This document shows positions 24,962-33,873 of a DNA stretch of 64,000 nt, piece after piece. The notes beneath the pieces were generated by a model. That model ran no database searches and was not told the DNA's origin. It saw only the letters and a list, made by a program, of their open reading frames with translations. Source of the DNA: Hyalangium versicolor (GTDB lineage Bacteria; Myxococcota; Myxococcia; Myxococcales; Myxococcaceae); contig NZ_JAHXBF010000007.1 of assembly GCF_020103695.1 (NCBI RefSeq), forward strand, positions 62,001 to 126,000, in the 5' to 3' direction. The position numbers and the translations under genes were made by a program. The first letter of the stretch is position 1; each line of letters begins with the position of its first letter.

Positions 24962-26533
24962 ATGACGAGACTGTCGATGTCGCTGCAAGCGCTGCTGCTC
25001 GGGCTGCTGTGCGTGATGGGCTGCGCGCCCTCGATCCCGGAAGAGGACGAGGCGCTCCCTGGCCAACAGCAGGGCGAGCTGAGCTACTCGTACGCGGGCA
25101 CGTACCTGTTCCGGCCCCGGGTGCTGCTGGTCATCTATGATCCGCTCTACTCGGGCACGCCGCTGCACACCGTGAAGGGCTGGAACGAGCCCAAGGCGCT
25201 GACCAACGCGCTGCGCGCGGGCCTGCAGTATGGCTCGCACTCCACGGTGGACTATCAGCTCGTCGATGTGCGGCTCATCACCGATCGGCTGCCCTGGTTC
25301 GAGGGCGGCTGGCGCTACACGCCCACTGAGATGCTGGACATCATCAACGCGCCGGATGCCTACACGCGCGACGTGCGGCGCAAGTGCACCACGCCGGGCA
25401 ACGAGAGCACCTGTCCCCGCTTCGACTACGTGGCGTTCGCCAACGAGTTCAACCTCAAGGCGCGCATGGAGGGCAACGAGCTGGACGAAGTCTGGGTGAT
25501 GGCGCCGCCGTGGACGCAGATGTACGAGTCCCGCATGCTCGGCACCAACTCCTACTGGTGCAACGCTCCGGAGGAGACGCGGGTGACGAGCTTCCGCAAC
25601 TTCGTCGTCATGGGCTACAACTACGAGCGCGGAGTGGCCGAGGCGCTGCACTCCTACGGGCACCGCGCCGAGTCCATCCTCAACCGCGCGTACCGGGCCC
25701 AGTCCGCCGGCAACCTCTGGGACAAGTTCAATGATCTGCACCGCGAGAAGCCGAACCTCGCGGGCGTGGGCTGGGTGCACCACCCGCCCAACGCGGCCAT
25801 GGGCACGGACTACGACTACGCCAACACCACGTATGTGCCCTCGAGCGCCGACGCGTGGCTGCGCAACCCGCTGGTGAGCCCGGACTCGCTGCCCCGCCGC
25901 AGCATGAACTGCAACGAGTGGGGCTGCTCGCAAGAGGGCTTCCTGCGCTGGTGGTACTACCACATGCCCTACGGGCAGAAGAACGCGCCCAACTGGTGGC
26001 GCTACCTGGTGCACCTGGATGACACCGTCGCCTCCACGCAGCCGAGCACCTGTGGCGCCAACACCACGCTGACGGCCTGCGACGCGGCCGGGTGCGCCTG
26101 GTACGCCTGCTCCAGTTCGTGCTGGCCCACGGGCACGGATATCAAGGTCGCCTGCCCCGCCGACTCGTGGTGCGGCCAGAACACCACCTTGAGCGGCTGC
26201 GACGCGGCCGGGTGCGCCTGGTACGCCTGCTCCAACTCGTGCTGGTCTCCGGGCACGCCGCTGGGCGTGGCCTGCGGGCCGTGCGCGCTGCAGAACTCGC
26301 AGGCCTCGTGCGAGCAGTACGGGAGCTCCTGCGGCTGGTACACGTGCACCAACACCTGCTGGCCCAAGGGCACCTCCAACACCGTCGCGTGCGACCCTTG
26401 CCGCAGCTACACGGACGTCACCACGTGCAACGCGCACAACAGCGCGTGCGCCTGGTACGCCTGCTCCTCCGGCGCCAACAAGTGCTGGCAGCGAGGCACC
26501 GCGCTCTCCACGGCGTGCCCGTCCACGTACTGA
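24962..26533 (+). CDS. Lipoprotein with catalytic-like N-terminal domain and Cys/Trp-rich repeats
   Basis: The start is at ATG 24962 with AAAGG upstream. Signal sequence MTRLSMSLQALLLGLLCVMGC makes this a lipoprotein (Cys21). Residues 40-355 form a globular domain (VLLVIYDPLYSG, VDVRLITDRLPWF, DEVWVMAPPWTQMYES, VMGYNYERGVAEALHSYGHRAESIL). The HSYGHRAE segment has an HxxxH-like pattern that could bind metal, but no peptidase family is certain. The C-terminus (about 360-523) holds four ~38-residue repeats of the type CGxNTTLxxCDAAGCAWYAC-SxxCW. These Cys/Trp repeats look like small disulphide-bonded binding modules. Function unknown. Confidence 0.78.
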   Translation: MTRLSMSLQALLLGLLCVMGCAPSIPEEDEALPGQQQGELSYSYAGTYLFRPRVLLVIYDPLYSGTPLHTVKGWNEPKALTNALRAGLQYGSHSTVDYQLVDVRLITDRLPWFEGGWRYTPTEMLDIINAPDAYTRDVRRKCTTPGNESTCPRFDYVAFANEFNLKARMEGNELDEVWVMAPPWTQMYESRMLGTNSYWCNAPEETRVTSFRNFVVMGYNYERGVAEALHSYGHRAESILNRAYRAQSAGNLWDKFNDLHREKPNLAGVGWVHHPPNAAMGTDYDYANTTYVPSSADAWLRNPLVSPDSLPRRSMNCNEWGCSQEGFLRWWYYHMPYGQKNAPNWWRYLVHLDDTVASTQPSTCGANTTLTACDAAGCAWYACSSSCWPTGTDIKVACPADSWCGQNTTLSGCDAAGCAWYACSNSCWSPGTPLGVACGPCALQNSQASCEQYGSSCGWYTCTNTCWPKGTSNTVACDPCRSYTDVTTCNAHNSACAWYACSSGANKCWQRGTALSTACPSTY

Positions 26534-26549
26534 GCCTCGGTGAACCCAC

Positions 26550-26575
26550 GCAGGGCGCGAGCCCCCCCGCCCTGC
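26550..26575 (+). terminator. Hairpin terminator after the Cys-rich lipoprotein gene
   Basis: A perfect 8-bp stem (GCAGGGCG/CGCCCTGC) with a 10-base loop lies 17 bp after the stop codon. No U-tract follows. Confidence 0.45.
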
Positions 26576-26726
26576 TCTCGAGGAACGGTGGGGACCCGAA
26601 AGGGCCGCGGTTTGGGGCAGCCGGCAGGCGAGGGCCTGTGCGAACAGGTCGCGGACAGCCGCTCGATAGAGCGGGTGCGGATGGTCCCGGAGAGCCCCAA
26701 GTTCTTTCTAGAACAGGGAGCGGACC

Positions 26727-27239
26727 ATGATTCCTCGACGCGTCATCGACCATCTGAAGTCGAAGCAGATTCCCTTCGTGCGCCATCCCCATCCTCGTGC
26801 CATCTCCGCGCAGAAGGTGGCCCAGGCCGTCCATGTCAGCGGCTATCAGGTGGCGAAGACCGTGTTGTTCGAGGTGGAGGGCGAGCGCTGGATGGCCGTC
26901 CTCCCCGCCATGGGAATGGTGGACACGGACCGACTGGGGGAGATCCTCGACAAGCGCCACGTCCGGCTCCTCGACGAGGAGGAGTTCGCCGGCCTCTTCC
27001 CAGAGTGCGAGGTGGGCGCCGAGCCGCCCTTCGGCAGCCTCTTCGGCATTCCGGTCCTCATGGACGACTCCCTCCGGGAGGAGGAGCGCATGATCGTACG
27101 GGCGGGCTCTCATGATGAAGTGCTCGAACTCGAGACAGACGATTTCGAGCGGTTGGAGCGGCCCCGGACGGGCACCTTCGCGGTGATTGCCGAGACGCAG
27201 CGCTACGTCGCGGAGCCGGACATCCAAGCGCCGATGTAA
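26727..27239 (+). CDS. YbaK/ProX-type aminoacyl-tRNA deacylase domain protein
   Basis: This 170-residue single-domain member of the YbaK/aminoacyl-tRNA editing family starts at ATG 26727, with GGGAG upstream. The signature GAEPPFGSLFGIPVLMDDSL matches the conserved G-x-x-x-P-F-G loop. Conserved Lys in QVAKTVLFEVEG and H20/H22 in the N-terminal strand also fit. Such trans-editing proteins hydrolyse misacylated tRNA (Cys- or Ala-tRNAPro and others); the cognate tRNA is not readable here. Just upstream, GTTCT-TTCT-AGAAC (26701-26714) is a small palindrome. It is convergent with the hydrolase gene. Confidence 0.86.
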   Translation: MIPRRVIDHLKSKQIPFVRHPHPRAISAQKVAQAVHVSGYQVAKTVLFEVEGERWMAVLPAMGMVDTDRLGEILDKRHVRLLDEEEFAGLFPECEVGAEPPFGSLFGIPVLMDDSLREEERMIVRAGSHDEVLELETDDFERLERPRTGTFAVIAETQRYVAEPDIQAPM

Positions 27240-27248
27240 CGCCCCGCC

Positions 27249-28157
27249 TCAGCGGGTAGCGATCGAGCCGGTGTGCGAAAGAATCGCTTGCACGAGCGTC
27301 CCGTACTGCTGACGGGGAATCTCATGCCCCATCCCTTCGATCATGAGCAGCTTCGCTCCAGGGATGATCTCGGCCTGAGCCACCCCATGCCCCGGCGGGA
27401 AGATGGGATCATCCTCCCCGTGAATGACGAGCGAGGGCACGCGCAGGCGCTTGAGCGCCTCGGCCTGCTCGCGCGTAGGCGATGGCACAAGTCCGTGGTT
27501 CATCGACGCGGAATAGTCACGCGCACGGTCGAACATCCGCTCCACCCTGCTTCGGATCTCCTGCTCGTCGAACGGAGCCGCGCGACCCGCCAGGGCCCGG
27601 AGGATCGTCATCTGTACCTCGATGGCCTCCTGGCGGTTGCTGGGCGGGCTGGCGGCCACGGCTCGATACATCTCGACAGCACGAGGGGCCGGCGGAGGCA
27701 GCGTCCCGGTGTAGGGCTGCCCCAGCAAGGCCTGCAGAAACGTCTCATTGGAGTCCGTGCGCAGCGGCGTGGACACCATCGAGGTGAGGGTCAGCACACG
27801 CTCGGGGTGGAGGATGCTCAGGAGCTGGCAGATCATCCCGCCCAGCGAAGCTCCCACCAGGTGGGCTCGGGCGATACCGTATGCATCCAGCACGCCCAGC
27901 GCGTCCGCGGCGAGGTCGTCCAGCGTGTAGGGATTCTTCTGGAAGTCGAAGCAGGTGGACTGACCGGTGTCCCGATGGTCGTAGCGGATGACGTAACGCC
28001 CTCCAGCCACGAGCAGATCGATGAATGCCTCCGGCCAGCCATGGGCCTGGGCGGAGGCCCCCATCACCAGCAGGATCGGCGGGGCTCCGGGATCACCAAA
28101 GCTCTCGGTCCACAGCTCGATTCCGTTGGACTTCACCCTGCGCTCAGTCATGTCCAT
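27249..28157 (-). CDS. Alpha/beta hydrolase, RdmC (aclacinomycin methylesterase)-like
   Basis: The protein is ~302 residues from ATG 28157 (ATG 28151 is equally possible; neither has a good ribosome-binding site). It has an alpha/beta-hydrolase fold with HGWP near the oxyanion region, DHRDTGQS, nucleophile elbow VGASLGG (Ser), acid in IHGEDDPIF and His in EGMGHEIP. The pattern VIRYDHRDTG and YTLDDLAADALGVLDAYGI are close to RdmC-type esterases that demethylate polyketide methyl esters. No polyketide cluster is visible nearby, so the true substrate is unknown. Cytosolic. Confidence 0.86.
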   Translation of the reverse strand: MDMTERRVKSNGIELWTESFGDPGAPPILLVMGASAQAHGWPEAFIDLLVAGGRYVIRYDHRDTGQSTCFDFQKNPYTLDDLAADALGVLDAYGIARAHLVGASLGGMICQLLSILHPERVLTLTSMVSTPLRTDSNETFLQALLGQPYTGTLPPPAPRAVEMYRAVAASPPSNRQEAIEVQMTILRALAGRAAPFDEQEIRSRVERMFDRARDYSASMNHGLVPSPTREQAEALKRLRVPSLVIHGEDDPIFPPGHGVAQAEIIPGAKLLMIEGMGHEIPRQQYGTLVQAILSHTGSIATR

Positions 28158-28312
28158 GAGGGCGAGCAGTATACGGCGTCTCTCACGCAAGCCTTGAAGG
28201 CCAGCCCACCGGAAAGCGTGTGACCGGCCATTGACGCAAGCGCCTTCGAATCCGGGTACGGTGGAGGGAGTTCCATGCCTGCACCGACCCCGGAGCGCTC
28301 TTGAGAGACTCG

Positions 28313-28873
28313 ATGCGATGGACCCGGCTGTTATTCGCAGGAGGATTCCTGATAGCGATTGCCTGCGACAAGCCTTTGGCAAAGCCAACGGCTCGTGAGG
28401 AGCCCACCTCCGAAAGAGCCGCTGGAACACCCTCGAAGCCGAGCGAGCAGCGGCCTCCTCCGGCTGGAACACCCGAGCTGCGCCTGCAAGTCAGAGAGGT
28501 CGTCGTCCACGGCTGGCACAACGGCGGAGTGGAGACGTTCCTGGTGGACGAAGATGCGGCGCTCAAACTCGTCCTGCCAGAGGCCAAGGGGTGCCAGCCG
28601 GAATACCGAACCTCTGTGGGAGGCGAGACCCGTGTCCTCCTCTACCAGGTGAAGAACGTCCGCCAGTTCCTCCCGTGGGGGGCAGCCGTTCCGGTGCTTC
28701 CCCCCTCCGCTATTCTCCAAGACGCCACCAGCGGAACCATCGTGTGCACCGCCATCCCGAGCACGAATGGACAGCCTGGGGTGCGTATCACGCTGAAAAA
28801 CCTGCGGTTCCCCAGCAGCCATGTCGTGGAGGTCGGGCCTGTCGAAGGCACCCCGGCAATTCCCCCACCCTGA
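28313..28873 (+). CDS. Small hypothetical lipoprotein
   Basis: This 186-residue lipoprotein starts at ATG 28313 (GAGAG five bases upstream); TTG 28301 is an alternative. The signal sequence RWTRLLFAGGFLIAIAC gives a lipobox ending at Cys. A Lys/Glu/Pro linker of ~40 residues follows, then a ~120-residue beta-rich domain (LRLQVREVVVHGWHNGG, RVLLYQVKNVRQFLPW, GVRITLKNLRFPSSHVVEV). No family recognised. It is divergent from the RdmC-like gene with ~155 bp shared upstream space. Confidence 0.68.
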   Translation: MRWTRLLFAGGFLIAIACDKPLAKPTAREEPTSERAAGTPSKPSEQRPPPAGTPELRLQVREVVVHGWHNGGVETFLVDEDAALKLVLPEAKGCQPEYRTSVGGETRVLLYQVKNVRQFLPWGAAVPVLPPSAILQDATSGTIVCTAIPSTNGQPGVRITLKNLRFPSSHVVEVGPVEGTPAIPPP

Positions 28874-28911
28874 GAGCAGGGACCCCAGTCCTACAATCCA
28901 GCCCCCTGCTC
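28874..28911 (+). terminator. Hairpin between two lipoprotein genes
   Basis: A perfect 8-bp inverted repeat GAGCAGGG/CCCTGCTC starts right after the stop of the 28313 gene and ends 20 bp before the next start codon. It may terminate or attenuate transcription into the EGF/propeller gene. Confidence 0.4.
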
Positions 28912-28931
28912 ACCTGTCCCTGGGAGTCCGC

Positions 28932-30344
28932 ATGCGTCCCCATTCCCTCATCCTCCCGCTCCTGCTGCTCTGCTCACTGACGGGCTGTCCCTCGGAGGAT
29001 CCGAAGCCCCCGCAGGGGCCCGGCCCGGTGTGCCAGGATCTCGAGGGACGCACTGTCTGCCAGTGCAATCCCCACTGGGCCGGCTACGACTGTGATCACT
29101 GCGCGTCAGGCTGGACGGGGGATTCCTGCGAACAGGACATCAACGAATGTGAGACCGGGCAGCGGGTCTGCGGCGAGAACGCCACCTGCACCAACCTGCC
29201 GGGAGCCAGCGCCTGCACCTGCAACCCCGGCTTCACCGGTGATGGCCAGATCTGTGCGCTGTGGCAACACCAGGAGGCCGTGGGCAGCGGACTGGCCCTG
29301 GCGATGAGCCTGGGCACAGATGGGCACCTCTACATCGCCGGCTCGGGGGCCAGGCAGGTCCCCTTCGTCTTCCTCAGCCGCTTCGACGACCAGGGCACGC
29401 TGGAGTGGACGCACGACATGGGGCCGGAACTCTACGACTTCGCCCTCGATGAGACGATGAACAGCTACGCCGCGATGGATACGTACTTCCGGAAGTACGA
29501 CGCGGCGGGAACGCTCGTGTGGAACCTCCTGCTCTCGTATCCCGACTGGACCGTCCATTCACGCTCCGTCGCAAGGGATGGGAGCGGACACCTCTATGTC
29601 ACCGGCTGGGCCGAGAAGAGGTTCGGCGAACAAGAAGGCTTCCTCTCCCGCTACGCGGACAGCGGCACGCGCGTGTGGGATCGCCGCATCGGTCCAGCCC
29701 AGGAGTGGGTGGTCAGTGCCGTCCGCATCGACACCGCAGGCAATGCCTACGTGGTGGGCGCGATGAAAGGAACACTGGAAGGAAACACCTCCTCGGGACT
29801 GAAGGACGTGTTCGTGGCGAAGTATGACGCCGAGGGCACGCGCCTGTGGCTGACCCAATTCGGCACCGGCCGAGAGGACGTGGGCACAGGGCTCGCCCTC
29901 TCAGGGAACGGCGGTGTCTACATCACGGGGTACACGGCCGGCAGCTTCGACACCTCCAAGCCTCCCTTGGGAGACAAGGACGTCTTCGTCTCGTACCTCG
30001 ATGCAGCCGGGGTACGCCAGTGGACCCTTCAGGCTGGAACGGCGAGCGATGACGAGGCCAACGCCATCGTCCTCAGCCCGGAGGGAAGGCTCTTCGTGAC
30101 GGGCTCCACCAGGGGCAGGTGGGCTCCGGATGCCGCGGAGGGGCTGCTGGAGCTCGGCCAGGCCTTCCTGCTCGAGGTCACCCCCCAAGGGGAACTTCAG
30201 CGCATCCGTCAGTTCAACCTCGCCGAAGGCTCGGTCGGGAAGGCGCTGCTCTTCACTCCCGACGGCCACCTGCTGCTGACCGGCGCAGTCCTTCAGTCCT
30301 GGGGGAAGGACAAGGTGCCCGCGCTCCTGCTCCTGAAGTTCTGA
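28932..30344 (+). CDS. Lipoprotein with EGF-like domains and a beta-propeller
   Basis: The 470-residue protein starts at ATG 28932, with GGGAG upstream. The signal LILPLLLLCSLTGC gives a lipidated Cys at about 19. Residues 33-105 hold two EGF-like modules; the second has a calcium-binding EGF start (DINECETG...CxCNPGFTGDGQIC). The rest is a propeller of SBBP-type repeats (GTLEWTHDMG, GTLVWNLLLS, GTRLWLTQFGTGREDVGTGLAL, VRQWTLQAGTASDDEANAI). Such proteins are abundant in myxobacteria and are presumed to be outer-membrane surface proteins. Convergent with the LVIVD gene. Confidence 0.88.
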   Translation: MRPHSLILPLLLLCSLTGCPSEDPKPPQGPGPVCQDLEGRTVCQCNPHWAGYDCDHCASGWTGDSCEQDINECETGQRVCGENATCTNLPGASACTCNPGFTGDGQICALWQHQEAVGSGLALAMSLGTDGHLYIAGSGARQVPFVFLSRFDDQGTLEWTHDMGPELYDFALDETMNSYAAMDTYFRKYDAAGTLVWNLLLSYPDWTVHSRSVARDGSGHLYVTGWAEKRFGEQEGFLSRYADSGTRVWDRRIGPAQEWVVSAVRIDTAGNAYVVGAMKGTLEGNTSSGLKDVFVAKYDAEGTRLWLTQFGTGREDVGTGLALSGNGGVYITGYTAGSFDTSKPPLGDKDVFVSYLDAAGVRQWTLQAGTASDDEANAIVLSPEGRLFVTGSTRGRWAPDAAEGLLELGQAFLLEVTPQGELQRIRQFNLAEGSVGKALLFTPDGHLLLTGAVLQSWGKDKVPALLLLKF

Positions 30345-30350
30345 GGCGGG

Positions 30351-31985
30351 CTACAGCTCGCGGAGGATGAGCAGCCTGCGCAGCGAGTCTTCGACATAGA
30401 GGTAGCCATCTCCCGGAGCCAGCACCCGCGTGGCTCCCTCATAGAAGGAGTTGCCTCCCATGTCGCTCCCCTCCCAGGACGAGCCCTCGCAACGCAGGGG
30501 ACTGGCCGGATAGGTGTCGTAGTGCCCTATCTCTCGCGGGGCCGCCGGATCGGACACGTCGAGCACCCGGACACCTCGCTGATGGTAGGCGACGTAGAGC
30601 CGTGTCCCCAGCAGCGTCACCTCGGCGATGGAGACGCCCTCGCCCACGCGGTACTCCGCCACGCGGTACACATGGGTGGGATCCGTCACATCGAGGATCC
30701 GCAGGTGGGCTGACCAGCCTCGGCCGCCCTCGAAGGCGATGACCCGATCCCCGAAGCGGCCCACCGCCACCACGGCACTGGTGGCGAGTGGATAGGAGTA
30801 GCGCCCGAGTTCCTGCAGGGCGCCGTCGCGCACCTCGGCGATCTGCAGGCCCGCCCCCTTCTGCGGCAGGTAGAGCCGCCCCTCGAAGGGGAAGAAGAAG
30901 GTGCCCCCAGGCAGGGGAAATTCGGCCTGTAGCTGGGGATCGAACGGATCGGAGACATCGTAGAGGCGCCCCACCGGAGGTGGGCCATAGCCAAGGTTGT
31001 AGGGACTCAGGGCGAGGGTATTACCCACCACGAACTGACGGCTGTAGGCCCCCGGTACTGGCAGGCTCTTCCGAAGCGTGGGCTGGGAGGGATCGTGGAT
31101 GTCGAAGATGAGCAGTTGGCCCTGCCCGTCGAAGAGGGTCACATAGAGCGCATCTCCCAGGACGCCCAGGCTCGTATACGCGAACTTGCCCTGGAGCAGC
31201 GTGAGCGCCGCCTGAAGGTGGGGCTTGGAGCGATCCGTCACGTCGTGGACGAGAAGGCTTTGGCTGGTGTCGAAGAGCGGGGAGTAGGGCCGCCTCGATT
31301 CGAAGAGGTGCGCCTTCGCGTAGATTTGGAGGGGCTCGTTCGGCGGGTCCGGTGGGGTCCGGGGATATTCGGCCTCCAGGGAGAGGTTGGACGCGCTGGC
31401 GCACTGGGAGAGCCTCACGGCCCGGAAGGTGGCCATGCTGTACAACACGCCGTTGCCGCAGTTGAACCTGCAGCCTCGAAGCTCGTCGGGTGACGGGGCT
31501 TCGCAACCCTCCAGAATGGTCTGCGAGCTGTTGCTGTAGCTGTGAGTCGGGATCCACTCGTTGTCAGCGAAATGGAAGTTCCCGTTGGAGAGATCCTGGA
31601 AGTGATAATTGATGTTGTATTGATACGAGCTGGGAGGGACCACACGCTCCGTGGGGAGCACCCGCAGCACCTTGTACGTGAAGTTGCCGTTCAAGCGGTC
31701 CTGGACGAGATAGACTCCGTCCCCGCGGAACCGAGACAGCGAGTCGCGTTTGCAGGCGGTGAGCGTGACCGGATGCAGCGTGTCACACGGGTTTCCTTCG
31801 TAGTTGCATGCCGCCAGATCTCCGGTATCCCTCCAATCTCCCGGGTCCTCTCCCTGACAGCCAGGGTCCGGGCACGATGGGGACGGGGACGAGGAGGGAG
31901 CCGACGCATCCTTCGAGCACCCCTGCCAGGACAGGGCAGAGAGCAAGGTGACGAAGCAGAAGAGCCGAGACGGAAACGTCCTCAT
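30351..31985 (-). CDS. LVIVD-repeat lipoprotein
   Basis: The protein has 544 residues. Signal peptide RLFCFVTLLSALSWQGC puts the lipidated Cys at 23. After a Ser/Pro linker and a ~150-residue domain rich in Cys and aromatic residues, several LVIVD-type propeller blades follow (SLLVHDVTDRSKPHL, QLLIFDIHDPSQPTL, GRLYDVSDPFDPQLQ, HLRILDVTDPTHVYRVAEY, GVRVLDVSDPAAPREIGHY). These propellers occur on bacterial surfaces, with unknown ligands. It ends 6 bp from the stop of the EGF/propeller gene, which it faces. Confidence 0.87.
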   Translation of the reverse strand: MRTFPSRLFCFVTLLSALSWQGCSKDASAPSSSPSPSCPDPGCQGEDPGDWRDTGDLAACNYEGNPCDTLHPVTLTACKRDSLSRFRGDGVYLVQDRLNGNFTYKVLRVLPTERVVPPSSYQYNINYHFQDLSNGNFHFADNEWIPTHSYSNSSQTILEGCEAPSPDELRGCRFNCGNGVLYSMATFRAVRLSQCASASNLSLEAEYPRTPPDPPNEPLQIYAKAHLFESRRPYSPLFDTSQSLLVHDVTDRSKPHLQAALTLLQGKFAYTSLGVLGDALYVTLFDGQGQLLIFDIHDPSQPTLRKSLPVPGAYSRQFVVGNTLALSPYNLGYGPPPVGRLYDVSDPFDPQLQAEFPLPGGTFFFPFEGRLYLPQKGAGLQIAEVRDGALQELGRYSYPLATSAVVAVGRFGDRVIAFEGGRGWSAHLRILDVTDPTHVYRVAEYRVGEGVSIAEVTLLGTRLYVAYHQRGVRVLDVSDPAAPREIGHYDTYPASPLRCEGSSWEGSDMGGNSFYEGATRVLAPGDGYLYVEDSLRRLLILREL

Positions 31986-32130
31986 GGGAGACCTCGCTCC
32001 ACGAAGTTCTAGCGCACGGCGGAAGCCCTGTCGCCCAGCCCTTCGGAGCGAACTGGTACGACAAGCAGACCCGTGGGTCCGAGGTGAAACGTTGGCGATG
32101 GAGACAACCTAGGCGAGCGTCATCGCGCGG

Positions 32131-32174
32131 GCCTACGCATGAGGTAGGCTGAAGGGGGCGGAGCCAACCGCCCC
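32131..32174 (+). promoter_or_regulatory. Two hairpins in the leader of the deleted kinase gene
   Basis: Two perfect inverted repeats lie 19-62 bp before the start codon: GCCTAC-N7-GTAGGC (32131-32149) and GGGGCGG-N6-CCGCCCC (32155-32174). The second is close to the ribosome-binding region and could affect translation. Confidence 0.35.
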
Positions 32175-32192
32175 AGGAAGCCGAGGTCAGCG

Positions 32193-33188
32193 ATGAAGGA
32201 AGAGCAGAGTCCCGACGGGCTCCGGGTGGGCAGTCTAGTGGGACCGTGGCGGGTGGAAGGGTATGCGGGGCGAGGCAGCTACGGAGCGGTGTACCAGGCG
32301 CGTCGAGCGGGCCACCCAGGCTCAGTGCCAGTGGCGCTCAAGCTGGCGCTGTTCGCGTATGACCCGCGCTTCCTGGTAGTGGCTCAGGTGGCTTGGGGCC
32401 TGGAGGTGCTGCATCGGGCCGGAGGGCTGCACCGGGACGTGAAGGGGGACAACATCTTGGTGGACGTGCCGAGAGAGATCAACCCACGGGTCATCGAGGA
32501 GTTGTCGGCACTGATCGAGAGGATGCTGGCGGCAGAGCCCGAGCAGAGGGGTCTTGCGAGAGAGGTGGCGGAGGCAGCGGAGGCGGTAGCAGAGCACGCG
32601 GGCCCCGAGGCGGACGTGCCGCTGATGGGTCCATTCCAGCCGCTGGTTGAAGCAAAACCTCCCGTGAGCGTGCAGGTTCCAGCCGACGTTCCTTCACCGC
32701 CTGCCCAAGAGGTGAACGGGCCGGTGAGTCGCTGCGAGGAGATACCGGTGGAACGCTGGAGGTCGAGAGTTCGGCTTGCGCTGGTTGCCGGGCTGCCGCT
32801 GACGGTGATGGCGGCTACGTGGTGGATAGGACACGGGCCGTACTCGCACTCCCGCACGTATGCCCCGGTGGAAGAACCCGAGCGCGAAGAGGCTCGGAAC
32901 AGCGCGGAAGCATCACTGGCCGATGCCTCGGTTCCCACCCGAGTTCTCACGAAGGAGCCCCCCCACTATGAGTCGGCGATCGCGACGGAGATGCCGGAGG
33001 AGCCCCTGCCAGGCCAGCGGCGGCCGCCCTGCCGCCAGCGCGAGGTCGCAGTCCGTGGTGGATGCTGGATCAAGCTGAACGACTTCTCCCCGCCCTGTGA
33101 CGACGATTGGTACGAGTGGAAGGGCGGGTGCTATCTGCCCAGATACGAGCAGAAGCGCACTCCCACCTCGAAGGATCCGCAGAAGTAG
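32193..33188 (+). CDS. Ser/Thr kinase with two in-frame internal deletions (pseudokinase)
   Basis: The 331-residue membrane protein belongs to a myxobacterial receptor-kinase type. The N-lobe keeps the glycine loop GRGSYGAVY and the VALKLALF lysine. The sequence then jumps from AYDPRFL straight to VVAQVAWGLEVLH, losing the alpha-C helix and hinge. After HRDVKGDNILVDV it jumps to PREINPRVIEELSALIERMLA, losing DFG, the activation loop and helices F-G. The frame is intact throughout. A membrane helix (about 188-208) and a Cys-containing C-terminus follow (CRQREVAVRGGCW, GGCYLPRY). It cannot be an active kinase as read. It may be a decaying gene or a retained binding protein. Confidence 0.82.
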   Translation: MKEEQSPDGLRVGSLVGPWRVEGYAGRGSYGAVYQARRAGHPGSVPVALKLALFAYDPRFLVVAQVAWGLEVLHRAGGLHRDVKGDNILVDVPREINPRVIEELSALIERMLAAEPEQRGLAREVAEAAEAVAEHAGPEADVPLMGPFQPLVEAKPPVSVQVPADVPSPPAQEVNGPVSRCEEIPVERWRSRVRLALVAGLPLTVMAATWWIGHGPYSHSRTYAPVEEPEREEARNSAEASLADASVPTRVLTKEPPHYESAIATEMPEEPLPGQRRPPCRQREVAVRGGCWIKLNDFSPPCDDDWYEWKGGCYLPRYEQKRTPTSKDPQK

Positions 33189-33247
33189 CGTCCCCCTGTG
33201 CTATCGGTCCGGAGCCGAGCAGCCCCATCTCCTTCTCCCAAGGAACC

Positions 33248-33799
33248 ATGAACCCGACGATCTACGACATCCCCGTGAAGTCCATTGCCGGTTCTCCGCT
33301 CACCCTGGACCAGTACAAGGGCAAGGTGCTCCTGGTGGTGAACGTGGCCTCCAAGTGCGGGCTCACGCCCCAGTACGAGGGCCTCGAGAAGCTCTACGAG
33401 GGCAAGCGCGAGAAGGGCCTCGAGGTTCTGGGCTTCCCGGCCAACAACTTCCTGGGCCAGGAACCCGGCACCGATGCGGAGATCCAACAGTTCTGCACGC
33501 TGAACTACGACGTGAAGTTCCCGCTTTTCTCGAAGATCTCCGTGGTCGGCGGCGATCAGCATCCGCTCTATGAGAGGCTCACCCGCTCGCAGCCCAACGC
33601 CACCGGTGACGGCCCCTTCCGGGCACGGCTCAAGGGCCACGGCATCGAACCCAACCCTGTACCGGACGTGCTCTGGAACTTCGAAAAGTTCCTGATCAGC
33701 CGGGACGGCCGCGTGGTGGCCCGCTTCGCTCCCGACATCACTGCGGACGACCCACGCCTGGTTCAGGCCATCGACGCGGAGCTGGCCAAGGCGGCCTGA
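33248..33799 (+). CDS. Glutathione peroxidase (Cys-type)
   Basis: This is a 183-residue GPx from ATG 33248, with AAGGA directly upstream. Active-site Cys in NVASKCGLTPQYEGLE, then GFPANNFLGQEPGTDAEI, and the Trp/Asn/Phe of VLWNFEKFLI complete the catalytic tetrad pattern. The family reduces hydroperoxides, in bacteria usually with thioredoxin. Full length, cytosolic. It stands alone between the deleted kinase and the pentapeptide protein genes. Confidence 0.93.
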   Translation: MNPTIYDIPVKSIAGSPLTLDQYKGKVLLVVNVASKCGLTPQYEGLEKLYEGKREKGLEVLGFPANNFLGQEPGTDAEIQQFCTLNYDVKFPLFSKISVVGGDQHPLYERLTRSQPNATGDGPFRARLKGHGIEPNPVPDVLWNFEKFLISRDGRVVARFAPDITADDPRLVQAIDAELAKAA

Positions 33800-33873
33800 G
33801 CCGGACAAGCACGGGAAGTGACGCGGCGCCTCGTTAATGGCGCGAGATGGTGCCCTGAGAGAGCTCGAGAGAC

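Noticed and set aside
24131..26437. 768-residue minus-strand frame running through the Cys-rich lipoprotein gene
   Set aside because: Only the last 185 codons have a signal peptide and barrel pattern with a ribosome-binding site; the rest is the reverse of a strong plus-strand gene and is Arg/Ala/Gly/His-biased.
27243..27256. CCCGC-CTCA-GCGGG hairpin between convergent genes as terminator
   Set aside because: Only five base pairs, overlaps a stop codon and has no U-tract.
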